Below, one piece after another: positions 36,404 to 45,890 of a stretch of DNA of 64,000 nucleotides. Each line of letters opens with the position of its first letter. Position 1 is the stretch's first letter. This DNA comes from CAIWTU01 sp963815135 (GTDB lineage Bacteria; Desulfobacterota; Desulfuromonadia; Geobacterales; Geobacteraceae), in the NCBI GenBank assembly GCA_963815135.1, contig CAWFFO010000011.1, forward strand, positions 496,001 to 560,000, given 5' to 3'. The notes beneath the pieces were generated by a model, which made no database searches, was not told the origin of the DNA, and saw only the letters and a program-made list of their open reading frames with translations. Made by a program: the position numbers and the translations under genes.

Positions 36404-38122
36404 ATGAAACAAAGCGATAATTCCATTCTTGAGGCAGTGGAAAACGATTATTTCTGCCTGTTGCTGATTTTCCTCCTTTCTCTCCTACTCATGCTTAAGC
36501 AGCTTATTATCCCCGGCTACTTCTCGGTTATGATCAATGATGCTCATTCCTATACCAGTTGGGCATGGCAATTCAAAGAAGCTTTGACGGAAGGGGTAGC
36601 TGTTCCCAAATGGATGCCTCTTGACATGTGGGGATATGGAAGTCCGACTTTTATCATCTATCCACCTCTTTCCTTTTACATGGTTGCTTTTTTCAGCCTG
36701 TTCACCGGGTCCACAACGACAGCGATGAATATGTGCTTATTTGTCGGGTTATTCTTTTCCGGTGCCGGCATGTTTTATCTAATCAGGGAGTTTTACGACA
36801 ACAGGACTGCGCTTCTTTCGGCGTTGTTCTACATCCTTTTGCCTTACAATATCAAGCAGTTTTACATAATGGGGTCATTTGCATCCAAAGTATCGTTCAT
36901 GTGGTTCGCGCCGATATTACTGTTCACCTATTTATACGGCAAAAACGGCAGGCGCAGGGACCTGGTTTTTGCGAGCCTGTGTTACGGCGGTTTGATCTGT
37001 ACCCATATTATCAATTCGTATATGTTTTCCTTCGTTTTGCTAGCCTTCATGATCTTTGTTGCGTCGAAGGGAAAAAAGTCGAAAGATATCTTGCGGCTTT
37101 CGGCCGTTATTCCGATTGGAATATTGTTGTCGGCCTTTTATATTCTGCCGCTTGTATACGAAAAGCATCTGATCAACCTTCAGGGGTTTTTTACAGAGGG
37201 AAGCGGCGTATATTACGCAACCCATTTCATCTTGCCGGATCGGACCGGCGAAGTCCCACCGGGCCTTTTTTGGCCGGTTTATTACAAATCGTTTATTATT
37301 GTTACGGTGTTTTTTGTATTATCTATATTGTTGTTCTACATACCCCATCTAAGGACTGACCGGAACGCTGATGACCACTCGCGAAATAAATTAACATCCT
37401 TTTTTTTTGGGGCGGCGTCCGTAAGCGTCTTCCTTCTTTTCGGGCCGTCGGCATTTATCTGGGAGAATGTACCGTTTTTCAAATATGTCCATTTCCCGGT
37501 AAGATGGCTGAACCTAACCGCCTTTGCCGTTGCCCTGCTGTTTGCTTCTTTTTCCTGCCTCCTGAGGAAAAATGAAAAGCTGCGCGCATTTTTTTGCATA
37601 TTCATCGCGGGGATGTTCTTCATTTTCATTTACTTTGATTGTCATTACATCTACCACGCTAACATTTTTAGTGAAGGAGAACTAATTCCTCTGCGTGCGG
37701 AGAATTCAAGTATAGACCACCAATTGCCCTGGGTAGATGTGAAACAACTCGACAAAAAGAGCGGGTATAAAAAGAAGCTGGATATTGCAGAGGGGCTGGG
37801 CAGGGCGCAAGCCGTAGTATGGAATTCGGCAACAAGATTTATTGATGTTCAGGCTGAGAAGCCTGTGGTTCTGAGAATCAGGACCTTCAATTTCCCCGGA
37901 TGGAAGGCTTCTCTGGATGGAAGGGATATTGGAATTAAAACAGAGGACAAAACGGGACTGATCCTGATCAATGTGCCGAAAGGTATCCACAAGGTAAAAC
38001 TGGTTTTCGAGGATACGCCGGTGAGGTTTTATGGGAAAGTGATTTCTGTTTTATCACTTCTCTCACTATTGTTATTTTCCATACTGGGCAAAGGGGAGCG
38101 GAAGGAAAAAATAAAAGGCTAA
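36404..38122 (+). CDS. Polytopic membrane protein, PTPS-related/GT-C type, second copy
   Basis: 572 residues, about 12 spans and a C-terminal soluble domain (FPGWKASLDGRDIGIKTEDK). The first loop NDAHSYTSWAWQF followed by VPKWMPLDMWGYG and YPPLSFYM is the same architecture as 31696-33438, and the C-terminal domains (FYPGWVARL / FNFPGWKASL) also correspond. The two probably arose by duplication and may act on different acceptors. Confidence 0.7.
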   Translation: MKQSDNSILEAVENDYFCLLLIFLLSLLLMLKQLIIPGYFSVMINDAHSYTSWAWQFKEALTEGVAVPKWMPLDMWGYGSPTFIIYPPLSFYMVAFFSLFTGSTTTAMNMCLFVGLFFSGAGMFYLIREFYDNRTALLSALFYILLPYNIKQFYIMGSFASKVSFMWFAPILLFTYLYGKNGRRRDLVFASLCYGGLICTHIINSYMFSFVLLAFMIFVASKGKKSKDILRLSAVIPIGILLSAFYILPLVYEKHLINLQGFFTEGSGVYYATHFILPDRTGEVPPGLFWPVYYKSFIIVTVFFVLSILLFYIPHLRTDRNADDHSRNKLTSFFFGAASVSVFLLFGPSAFIWENVPFFKYVHFPVRWLNLTAFAVALLFASFSCLLRKNEKLRAFFCIFIAGMFFIFIYFDCHYIYHANIFSEGELIPLRAENSSIDHQLPWVDVKQLDKKSGYKKKLDIAEGLGRAQAVVWNSATRFIDVQAEKPVVLRIRTFNFPGWKASLDGRDIGIKTEDKTGLILINVPKGIHKVKLVFEDTPVRFYGKVISVLSLLSLLLFSILGKGERKEKIKG

Positions 38123-38132
38123 AACCTTTTTT

Positions 38133-38157
38133 TACAGGGATGAAGGGGATAAAAACA
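38133..38157. repeat. ACAGGGATGAAGGGGAT repeat
   Basis: One copy of the ACAGGgATGAAnGGATAAAA-type unit seen also at 8203-8287 and 47418-47570, directly after the stop of the previous gene. Confidence 0.5.
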
Positions 38158-38194
38158 AGAAAAAACCCGGTTTTGTGACTTTGACGAGTGGGTT

Positions 38195-38206
38195 GGAAAG
38201 CTTTCC
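38195..38206. promoter_or_regulatory. Palindrome GGAAAGCTTTCC, possible toxin-antitoxin operator
   Basis: A perfect 12-bp palindrome 10 bp upstream of the -35 box of the toxin-antitoxin promoter. AbrB-type antitoxins commonly autoregulate at such sites; binding here is inference. Confidence 0.35.
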
Positions 38207-38216
38207 GTGGCAGCTT

Positions 38217-38245
38217 TTGACATATGTATTAAATAGTGCTACAAA
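38217..38245 (+). promoter_or_regulatory. Sigma-70 promoter of the toxin-antitoxin pair
   Basis: TTGACA (38217-38222), 17-bp spacer, TACAAA (38240-38245), about 50 bp before the antitoxin ATG. Confidence 0.65.
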
Positions 38246-38298
38246 GAAAAGGTGTAGGAATGATTGAGTTGGTAGGAATGGATGTCAAAGGAGTTTTT

Positions 38299-38532
38299 AT
38301 GCAAATTGTAAAAGTATTGCCAAAGGGACAGATCACCCTCCCCAAAAAGATACGCGAAAACCTTGGCATCAGGGAAGGGGATACTCTGGTTCTGGAGTTC
38401 CACGACCGCGAGATCGTGCTCAAAAAGGGGAAGACTATCTACGATTTTGCCGGTACCCTGCCCAACCTCGGGATGACAGTGGATGAGATGCGTGAAAATG
38501 CGATTGAGGAGGCAATGAAAGAGGATGAATAA
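38299..38532 (+). CDS. AbrB/SpoVT-type antitoxin
   Basis: 77 residues with the swapped-hairpin DNA-binding start MQIVKVLPKGQITLPKKIRE and LGIREGDTLVLEFHDREIVLKK. The rest of the protein would bind the toxin. ATG 38299 has AAAGGAG upstream, whereas an upstream extension to 38236 does not. It overlaps the toxin gene by 8 bp, as toxin-antitoxin pairs usually do. Confidence 0.88.
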   Translation: MQIVKVLPKGQITLPKKIRENLGIREGDTLVLEFHDREIVLKKGKTIYDFAGTLPNLGMTVDEMRENAIEEAMKEDE

Positions 38533-38938
38533 GGCCTTTGTTGATACCAGCGTAATCCTGCGAATTTTGTTGAAGGATGACGACATCAAGCGCGAAGCCG
38601 CTGAGAATCTTCTGCGGGAGTCGGGCGGGCGCGGGGTAACCCTCTATCTGCTGCCGGTGGCGGTAATGGAAATCGTTTGGGTGCTGGAGAAGGTTTACAA
38701 GTACGGCAAAGAGAATGTAAGGGAAATTGTCGAAGCGATCCTCAACACTCCCGATCTTAAGGTGGAGATGAATGAGGTTTTCAAGAGAGCTGTCCGGGAC
38801 TATGCGGAGAAAAACATCAAGTTTGCCGATGCGCTCATGGCGCAGTGGGGCATTGAGCGCGGATTATCAATGGTGTATACATATGATGCGAAGCATTTTA
38901 ACAGGGTAGAAGGTCTGAAGGCGAAAGCACCGACATGA
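38525..38938 (+). CDS. PIN-domain toxin (VapC-like)
   Basis: 137 residues. PIN-domain acidic residues: Asp in FVDTSVILR (N-terminal), Glu in VMEIVWVLEK, and Asp in IKFADALMA plus TYDAKHF near the C-terminus. VapC-type toxins cut tRNA or rRNA when the antitoxin is lost. The pair lies between two glycan clusters and may simply stabilise the region. Confidence 0.88.
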   Translation: MNKAFVDTSVILRILLKDDDIKREAAENLLRESGGRGVTLYLLPVAVMEIVWVLEKVYKYGKENVREIVEAILNTPDLKVEMNEVFKRAVRDYAEKNIKFADALMAQWGIERGLSMVYTYDAKHFNRVEGLKAKAPT

Positions 38939-39069
38939 ATGAAGTTATTCCCTTTTCCCCTTTATATAAAAGCTTTTATGTATCTTTTTTGCACCAGCTT
39001 GTGAGGTTTCGGCATAATAAAAATTATCATGTCCGTGTCTTGGTAAACATCCAGTAATAAATCCCATTT

Positions 39070-39999
39070 TCAAAAATTTATCCTTTCCTTCTCGATAACC
39101 AGAGGCCTTTTCAGAACCTGGGTATGTATCGAGCCGATATATTCACCGATGATCCCTGTGAAGAACAGCTGTACTGATGCGAAAAAGAACAGGCCTATCA
39201 CTATCGGGGCAATCCCCATGGTAAATGTATTCCAGAACAAGATCTTGGCGATGAAGTAGCCGAACGCCACCAGCAGGCTGATTCCGGACAGGGCGAAGCC
39301 GAGCATGGTGGCGATCCTCAGTGGCACTTTCGAGTGGTTGGTTATGCCGAGCATCGCCATGTCGTAGAGGGTATAGAAATTGTTCTTGGTGATGCCCCTT
39401 TTGCGTGCCGGTTGGGTATATTCGATCTTGGCGCTTTGGAAGCCGATATCCGAAATCAAACCCCTGAAATAAGGGTACGGATCGTTTATCGCTCTGAGAA
39501 TTTCGATAACCTGCCGGTCGTAAAGGCCGAAACCTGTATTGTTCTTGGTCAACCGGATTTCGGACAGGCTGCCGATGAAGTTGTAGTACATCTTGCGGAT
39601 GAAAAACATCGAGATCGATTCTTTGCTTTGGGTCTTGACGCCGAGAACGATCTTGAACCCTTCTTCCCACTTTTCGATGAAATTCCCGATCATCGACGGT
39701 GGATCCTGCAGGTCAGAGACCAGAAGGACGGCCGCATCGCCCCGTGCCTGGAGCAGACCGTAGAACGGCGACCTGATATGGCCGAAATTTCGGCTGTTGA
39801 CGATGATTCTTATATTCGGGTCGTCAGCTGCCATTTTCTTCAGGATTGGAACGGTATCGTCAGTGGAAGCATTGTCAATAAAAATATGCTCATAAGTGTA
39901 ATCGGGCAGATCCGCAAAAACCGCCTTGACCTGTCTGACGACTTCCCCGACATTTTCCTGTTCGTTAAGGCACGGCGATACGACGCTTATCAGTGGCAT
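39070..39999 (-). CDS. GT2 glycosyltransferase with C-terminal membrane helices (GtrB/ArnC type)
   Basis: 309 residues. The GT-A domain has SVVSPCLNEQENV, FIDNASTDDT and the SDLQDPP metal-binding loop, then two C-terminal membrane spans (~225-290). GtrB-like enzymes load a sugar onto undecaprenyl phosphate. It starts one base after the GtrA gene ends, forming a GtrA/GtrB pair at the end of the sugar operon. Confidence 0.9.
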   Translation of the reverse strand: MPLISVVSPCLNEQENVGEVVRQVKAVFADLPDYTYEHIFIDNASTDDTVPILKKMAADDPNIRIIVNSRNFGHIRSPFYGLLQARGDAAVLLVSDLQDPPSMIGNFIEKWEEGFKIVLGVKTQSKESISMFFIRKMYYNFIGSLSEIRLTKNNTGFGLYDRQVIEILRAINDPYPYFRGLISDIGFQSAKIEYTQPARKRGITKNNFYTLYDMAMLGITNHSKVPLRIATMLGFALSGISLLVAFGYFIAKILFWNTFTMGIAPIVIGLFFFASVQLFFTGIIGEYIGSIHTQVLKRPLVIEKERINF

Positions 40000-40368
40000 T
40001 TATACTGTTTTCTCCCTGAATACGACTTTGCTGTTAAGCAGGAATGAAACTATCGTTGTCGGAACAAGCATCAACATTCCTGCCAGATAAGTATTGATAT
40101 CGAAATTTATGAGTATCTTCAGCCCAATGACGTTCAGAACGTAGGTTATTGCATATACCATAAAGAATTTGTATATAAGGGCGTTGTTACTGCTTTTGAA
40201 AACCATTGTGCCAATGGTTTTGAAATTGAAGATGATACCTATGACAGTTGAAAATAAGACAGCGAGAGAATAATGTAAGCCCAGATATATGAACAAGGCA
40301 AACAATGAATAACCGAAAATTGTGTTGACAATGCCTACGAGGATATATTTGGCGAATCTGCTAATCAT
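40000..40368 (-). CDS. GtrA-family membrane protein, probable lipid-linked sugar flippase
   Basis: 122 residues with four hydrophobic helices and the start FAKYILVGIVNTIFGYSLFALF, the GtrA family signature. GtrA proteins are thought to flip undecaprenyl-phosphate sugars across the inner membrane. It is adjacent to its GT2 partner and to the sugar-biosynthesis genes. Confidence 0.9.
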   Translation of the reverse strand: MISRFAKYILVGIVNTIFGYSLFALFIYLGLHYSLAVLFSTVIGIIFNFKTIGTMVFKSSNNALIYKFFMVYAITYVLNVIGLKILINFDINTYLAGMLMLVPTTIVSFLLNSKVVFREKTV

Positions 40369-41445
40369 TTAAGGATAGCGCGCCGTAAATTCCGAGAGGG
40401 CATCAGCCACTTCGGCGTCTGTCAGATCGTCGACTTTGAGCATTTCATGTTGGTCGCCTGCCATCACCAACGGCAGAAGCGGACCGGTGCGTTTCTTGTC
40501 ATGCCGCATCGCCTCTGTTACTTTTTCAGCGTCGAAATGAAGATGCCTCATGTCGGCCCTCATAACCGGTCTAAGTATATCCTCGGCAAAATAGCGTTCC
40601 CGTTCCGCTGAAAGGATTCCCCTTTTTCCCGCCACGATATTGGCGATCATCATTCCCATTACAACGGCCTGACCGTGGGGAACTGCGAAATTGTTGACCG
40701 ATTCCAGGGCATGGCCGAAACAATGCCCGTAATTAAGAATATTTCTCCTGCCGTTGTCAAATTCGTCGTTTTCGATATAGTCTTGTTTAATCCGGAGGGA
40801 TCTTCTGATTATCTTCAACAATGCGTCCGCATCCCGCCTGACAATTGAAGGAAGCTGATTTTTCAAATTGATTGTATCCGTTTCACCGCCGATGATATGC
40901 AGTTTCACCGACTCCCCGAGACCACTGAAATATTCGGTTGACGATTGCGTTTTAATGAAAGGTGGGTGGATAAAGACCTCCGAAGGAGGATAGAATGTCC
41001 CCAGTAGATTCTTAAATTTCCTGAAATTCAGGGATGTCTTTGCGCCTATGCAACTGTCAGTCTGGGCCAGCAGGGTTGTCGGGACATATATCCATTTGAT
41101 TCCACGATATAACGTGGAAGCGACAAAACCGGTTATGTCCTGGGTAATTCCTCCGCCAAAGGAAACGATGGTGGCGTTTCTTTTCAGGGAACGCTCCATG
41201 ACCCTTTCATACAAATTTTCAGCGCTGCGAAGGGTTTTTCTTCTTTCATTTACTGGTAGCAGCAGCACATTGTTGTTTCGCAGGGGTTCCAGACAACCGT
41301 CGGCATGTCTGTTCCAGACCTTTTTGTCGATGATGAACAGGGAATCGGGCGTAGCGGCAAGTTTGTCGATGAAATCGGAACTGTCGAAAAAATCTACCGT
41401 ATAGTCGCGGATTTTCGATTTCAGGCACATCCGGTCTACTGGCAT
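40369..41445 (-). CDS. 3-dehydroquinate-synthase-like sugar phosphate cyclase
   Basis: 358 residues of the DHQ synthase superfamily, which uses NAD and a metal to cyclise sugar phosphates. Conserved blocks: SFGGGITQDITGFVAS, YVPTTLLAQTDSCIGAKTSLN, GLGESVK (metal Glu), LNYGHCFGHALE and VPHGQAV (metal His residues). A housekeeping aroB would not normally sit in a CDP-dideoxyhexose operon, so a specialised cyclase (EEVS/DOI-like or other carbocycle-forming) is inferred. It overlaps the SDR gene by 10 bp. Which substrate it takes cannot be decided from the sequence. Confidence 0.82.
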   Translation of the reverse strand: MPVDRMCLKSKIRDYTVDFFDSSDFIDKLAATPDSLFIIDKKVWNRHADGCLEPLRNNNVLLLPVNERRKTLRSAENLYERVMERSLKRNATIVSFGGGITQDITGFVASTLYRGIKWIYVPTTLLAQTDSCIGAKTSLNFRKFKNLLGTFYPPSEVFIHPPFIKTQSSTEYFSGLGESVKLHIIGGETDTINLKNQLPSIVRRDADALLKIIRRSLRIKQDYIENDEFDNGRRNILNYGHCFGHALESVNNFAVPHGQAVVMGMMIANIVAGKRGILSAERERYFAEDILRPVMRADMRHLHFDAEKVTEAMRHDKKRTGPLLPLVMAGDQHEMLKVDDLTDAEVADALSEFTARYP

Positions 41446-42104
41446 GAGAAACCCCCGTCGATAAACAGGGTCTGCCCTGTGATATAGCTGTTGTTTCCGG
41501 AACAGAGAAAAAATACAAGCCGGGCTATCTCGGCGGGTTCGGCCAGTCGTCCCATGGGAATTGTTTCCGCGATCAGTTTCAGATCTTCTTCCGAATTGTT
41601 CTTTCTCGTCAATTCCGTATTGACATAGCCGGGAGCAACGGAATTTACCAGGATGCCCTTGCGCGCGAATTCCACTGCCATGGAGCGCGTCATGCCGTTT
41701 ATACCGGATTTCGTGGTTGAATACATCACTCTGCCCGCCTTGGATATTTCACTCCAGATTGAACTGATGTTGACAATGCGGCCGTAATTCCGTTCGGCCA
41801 TCCCCGGCGACAGTGCTCTGATCAGGCGCATGGGCGCCAGAAGGTTAGTCCTGAACATTGCATCCAGATCCTCGTCCCTGATTTGCGGAGTCGTTGCCAA
41901 TATATTGATGCCCGCGTTATTTACCAGAATATCGACATTTTCGGTCAGGTTTCCCATATAGGCGTCGATTGACGAGTCGGACAGAAGGTCCATCTCGCCG
42001 CGAGTGGGGGCAAGAACCTTTATCCCGTTGTCCCTGAACAGGCCGGCGACGGCCTTGCCGATTCCCCTGGACGCTCCCGTGACCAAAGCCGTACGTGCGC
42101 TCAT
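41436..42104 (-). CDS. Short-chain dehydrogenase/reductase
   Basis: 222 residues. NAD(P) motif TGASRGIGKAVA, the NAG motif VNNAGIN, catalytic Ser (ISSIWS) and YSTTKSG (Tyr-x-x-x-Lys). The C-terminus GQTLFIDGGFSCQ is typical of FabG-like enzymes. Overlapping its neighbours on both sides, it probably reduces or oxidises an intermediate of the sugar pathway. Confidence 0.9.
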   Translation of the reverse strand: MSARTALVTGASRGIGKAVAGLFRDNGIKVLAPTRGEMDLLSDSSIDAYMGNLTENVDILVNNAGINILATTPQIRDEDLDAMFRTNLLAPMRLIRALSPGMAERNYGRIVNISSIWSEISKAGRVMYSTTKSGINGMTRSMAVEFARKGILVNSVAPGYVNTELTRKNNSEEDLKLIAETIPMGRLAEPAEIARLVFFLCSGNNSYITGQTLFIDGGFSCQ

Positions 42105-42916
42105 TCGTACAGACCTCCGGCTTCCATGATCAAGGTATCGTACCGCGATTCCAGCATCGTAATCCGCTGCAGGTCTTCTTCGAAAATCACCTTGTAGTAA
42201 TCACGCTTGTTTTTCAGCCACATCAGCTCGAAACCGACAGCCTTGAGAATACCCTTGTCAAAGCCGTCGTGCAGCGCTTCGGGGCACTTGAATATGACCT
42301 TCCTGGTCTCGTACCTGTCAACATAGCCGGCCGGCAGTTGCCTGATGAAAGGAACCGTTTCCTTGGAAACCCCGCCACCTATCACGCATTCCAGGTTTTT
42401 TCCCTTCGCCTTGCAGAAAACATCCTGCGCCATGCCCAGAATTTCGGGAGAATTCACGTATTCGCGTGTCTTGCCCATGGAGCCCGTCAGGTCTACCCTG
42501 CCGAATACCACGCCGTCAAGCTCGCAAATTTCTTCTATTTCGAGCATGCGGCCAAAATTGCGGCATGCGTCGACAGTCTCGATATTCACCAGGAATTTGA
42601 CCTGCTTGCGTTCTTCCTCGGAGAAGGCGAGTTTTACTGCGCGAAGGTATTTTCTCAATGCGTAGGGCGTTTCAATCATCGGTCCCACTATATGGGTCAC
42701 GCCGATCACCCTGGCCTGGTACATGTCGAGGAGCGCTTCGCATCCGCCTACTTTTACGGTCAGCTCCAGGCCCGCTTTCGACACTACTTCCTTGAGCCTC
42801 ATCGCTTCCTCCAGGCGCGTGCCCTCAGCTTCGAATTCCGCCTTTACCCCTGTTACATTATGGTTTTCTTTAAGGTCGGTCAAAACTTCTATCATCCGTT
42901 TTTCCAATGGGTTCAT
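42101..42916 (-). CDS. HpcH/HpaI-family aldolase/lyase-like protein
   Basis: 271 residues, a TIM-barrel enzyme of the HpcH/HpaI/citrate lyase beta superfamily. MIETPYALRKYL and the metal-ligand segment FGRVDLTGSMGK correspond to the family's E and D positions. Family members form or break carbon-carbon bonds with pyruvate or acyl units. It lies between the ThDP enzyme and the SDR and overlaps the SDR by 4 bp. A condensation with the nucleotide sugar or its side chain is only an inference. Confidence 0.8.
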   Translation of the reverse strand: MNPLEKRMIEVLTDLKENHNVTGVKAEFEAEGTRLEEAMRLKEVVSKAGLELTVKVGGCEALLDMYQARVIGVTHIVGPMIETPYALRKYLRAVKLAFSEEERKQVKFLVNIETVDACRNFGRMLEIEEICELDGVVFGRVDLTGSMGKTREYVNSPEILGMAQDVFCKAKGKNLECVIGGGVSKETVPFIRQLPAGYVDRYETRKVIFKCPEALHDGFDKGILKAVGFELMWLKNKRDYYKVIFEEDLQRITMLESRYDTLIMEAGGLYE

Positions 42917-42975
42917 AAATACTCCTTGTTACAAAAAAGCCTGCCGGGGGTGAATTTGTCATTCTGCCGCAAAAT

Positions 42976-44795
42976 TCAAATGTTGCCCTCTTCGTCATAT
43001 ACCGGTATCAGCATGTTGCTTCTGAACTCGTTTCGGTCGAGAAACGGATACATGTCTTCAAGAGGCTTGGAAACGATGCGCCCATCGGCTTTCCGTTCCG
43101 AGGACAACTTGGGTTCGAATGAATAGTCGGCCGAAAGGCGGACATTACATATCACAGGCCCCCGCGTCTTAAGAATGCCGCTAATTTTTTCCCTCAAATT
43201 GCCGGTCTTGCCGATGGTTTCCGTCTTTAGACCGTATGCTCCGGCCAGTTTGACGATATCCGGAAAGCTTACGCCTTGATCCGGACCGCAGCCCACGTAA
43301 TTGCCGCTGAAAAATGCTTTCTGCGTCTGCCTGATGGAGTTATAGCCATTGTTGTCGAGAACGAAAATCTTTATCGGCAGCCGGTAGTGAACGACAGTCT
43401 GCAACTCCTGTATGTTCATCTGAAGACTGCCGTCGCCTGCCAGGCATATGACGTCTTTCCCGTTGCCGGCGAAACAGGCCCCGATAGCCGCCGGCAGGTC
43501 ATAACCCATTGATGCGCAACCCGAATTCCAGAATATCCGCTGGCCCGGTTTCACTTTTCCGGCCTGGAAGAGTGTGACGCAGGCGGTGCCGTTGCCAGCG
43601 ACGGCGACGGCGTCATTTTCAAGAAGTTCGGTCAGCAGCTCCATAAAATAATAAGGGTTCAGTTCATTTGAGTCCCGGTGGCTTGTCAGAACGACGGGGT
43701 AGCGGGTTTTGAGGTCCCGACACCATTCTCCCCATGATTCCCATCTTCGGGTAGTGGACTTTTTCAGTCCGTTACCGATTGCATCGAGAAATATCCGGGC
43801 ATCCGCAAGGATTGGCAGATCAGGTTTTACGGTCGGTTTTTCCAGCTCTGCCGGGTCCACGTCCACTACTATTTTGCAGGCGGCCCTGGCAAAGGAGTTC
43901 CAGTTGTAGCTGACTTGCCTGATGTTATTCCGCGACCCGATGCAAATTAACAGGTCGGCATTCTGGAGAGCGAAGTTTCCGGCCCTGCCGCCGATAGTTC
44001 CGACTCTGCCGATATGGAGTTGATGGTCGGAAGGGATGAGATCGAATCCGGAGAATGAGGTGACAACCGGAATGCCGGTTTTCTCTGCAACTTCAAGAAA
44101 GAGCTTATGGGCGCGCGCAATACGGATCCCCTGACCAGCGAGAAAAATCGGGCGCTGCGCATGTTCCAGACGTTCAAGGACTTCAGATATCTGTTTTCGG
44201 AAAATTGATTCATCAAAAACAAGCCGGTCCTCGGCCGGGTCATAAGCCTTCAGACCGTATTCATCAATCACGGCGCCCTGGATGTCAAGGGGGATGTCGA
44301 TCCAGCAGGGACCGGGTCTGCCGGAAGCTGCGAGGTACAGCGCACGTTCAAGATGATAACGGATGGAAAGTGCGTAGTTTACCAGAACTGCATACTTTGT
44401 GATCCCTTTGACCATGCCGATGATATCGGCTTCCTGGTCACCCAGCTGGCGCAGGCCCGGTGAATCGTATGTGGCAAGGCATGTCTCCCGTTTGACCTGC
44501 CCGGAAATTACCAGCATGGGTATCGAATCCGTCCACGCTCCGAAAACACCGTTTAACGCGTTGATCCCGCCCGGACCAGTGGTTACGTTAAGCACCCCGA
44601 TTTTGCCGCTAACCCGGGCATAGCCCTCCGCGGCCATGGCACAGGCCTGTTCGTGGTGATTGCAGATATATTCGATATCCCTGCACCTGCCGATGGAGTC
44701 GTTGAGGTGCATGGCCCCGCCTCCGGTTACCATGAAGACGTGCCTGACCCGTATTCGACGAGTCTTTTGACAATGTAATCCGAAACTTTTATCAT
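42976..44795 (-). CDS. ThDP-dependent acetolactate-synthase-like enzyme (YerE-type candidate), frameshifted as read
   Basis: 606 residues when joined. The start is ATG 44795 (MIKVSDYIVKRLVEYG); one G is missing from the run at 44748-44750, after which the frame reads VRHVFMVTGGGAMHLN. The conserved Glu lies in CNHHEQACAMAAEGYAR; the ThDP motif is GDGSLQMNIQELQTVV...LDNNGYNS. The family decarboxylates pyruvate and adds the acetyl unit to a carbonyl. Next to rfbFGH it could, like the known Yersinia enzyme YerE, add a two-carbon branch to a CDP-4-keto-3,6-dideoxy sugar. Its ATG overlaps the epimerase stop. Confidence 0.85.
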
Positions 44796-45876
44796 GCTTC
44801 CTGCTTTCGGAGTTTCCGTTGGCAATGCGAAAAATATTCTAAAGTATTGCGATACCAGGCGGCTGTCCTGCTCATTGATTCCTGGACTGCAAACTCCTGG
44901 CTCAGCCCCAGTTCATTCCTTGCCCTTTGTGTCGAAGGGACATACCTGTCGCTTATCCTGCCCGGTTTGCATTCTTCCACGATAATCACTTCCCGTTCAT
45001 TGCCCGATATGCAGGCAGCCATGTCCGCCAGGGATTTTATCGAGATTCCCGTCTCCGACCCGACATTATAAGGCCGGCAGGTTTCTCCCCTGAACAGGAT
45101 CGTCCAGAGCCAGACGGCCAGATCGGCAGCATAAAGATACGACCTGAAAGGGGTTCCGTCTCCTTTCACATGTATCGGGCCGTCGTTCAGACCGTCGCGG
45201 ATGAAATTGCCGATGGCGAAGTGGCGGTCGAGCGGCAGGTACGGGCCGACAAAAGCGAAGCAGCGGGCTATCTTCGTTTCGAATCCGTATTTTCGGGAAT
45301 ACATGGCGCACAAAAGCTCGGCGGCGCGTTTCCCTTCGCCGTATGCGGAACCCGGGTGCGCATGGGTCGGGCGCGCCCTGATAATCCTCCGGAATATGCG
45401 TCATTTCGGAGGCTGCTTTCCGTAAACAGCGCCGGAACTGGTAAAGAGAAATTTTTCTGCTCCGCAATGCGCGGCAAATTCGAGAGTGCGTCTCGTCCGC
45501 CTGACAATGGTGTCGAACATCAGCAGTGGATCTTGCTCGTTGAGAGTAGCGCTGGCTTCCGTTGCAGCGTGAATAATGTGCGAGAATTTCACCCGTCGGG
45601 AAATCGAAGTCCCGCACATCCCCGGTATGGAAGCGGATTGCGCGGTGCGCGCAGAGGTGCGGCGCCTTGCGGCGGAAAGCCTCGGGGTTCCGGGTCAGAA
45701 CCGTAGCCGATGCATTCAGTTCAGCTTTCGTTTGCCCAGGCAAAGCTCTCCAGCAGCCAGCAGCCGAAAAATCCGGTTCCGCCGGTGATGAAGATATTGC
45801 CGTCGCGCAACTCCTCCCACAGGTAATTGGTGTGGGAAAGAATATGGTCGAGGTCGTTTGCCAAAGGGTTTGTCAT
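44792..45876 (-). CDS. NAD-dependent epimerase/dehydratase, four frameshifts as read
   Basis: About 360 residues when joined. It starts ATG 45876 (MTNPLANDLDHIL) with the Rossmann motif IFITGGTGFFGCWLLESFAW. The frame shifts near 45725 (then KLNASATVLTRNPEAF), near 45590 (then HIIHAATEASATLNEQDPL ... FTSSGAVYG), near 45410 (then EMTHIPEDYQGAPDP) and near 45360 (then LCAMYSRKYGFETKIARCFA). The catalytic region (SSGAVYG, then the shifted YxxxK region), and the C-terminal YNVGSETGISIKSLA are recognisable. Extended SDR acting on the nucleotide sugar between rfbH and the ThDP enzyme. Confidence 0.8.
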
Positions 45877-45890
45877 GATTTGTCCGTAAT

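Noticed and set aside
40369..41445. Annotating the cyclase as housekeeping aroB
   Set aside because: Its operon context is wholly sugar and glycan genes with no shikimate genes, so I only assign the superfamily.
42095..43126. A 343-codon plus-strand frame across the aldolase and ThDP genes
   Set aside because: It spans the ends of two clearly real minus-strand genes and encodes no family features.
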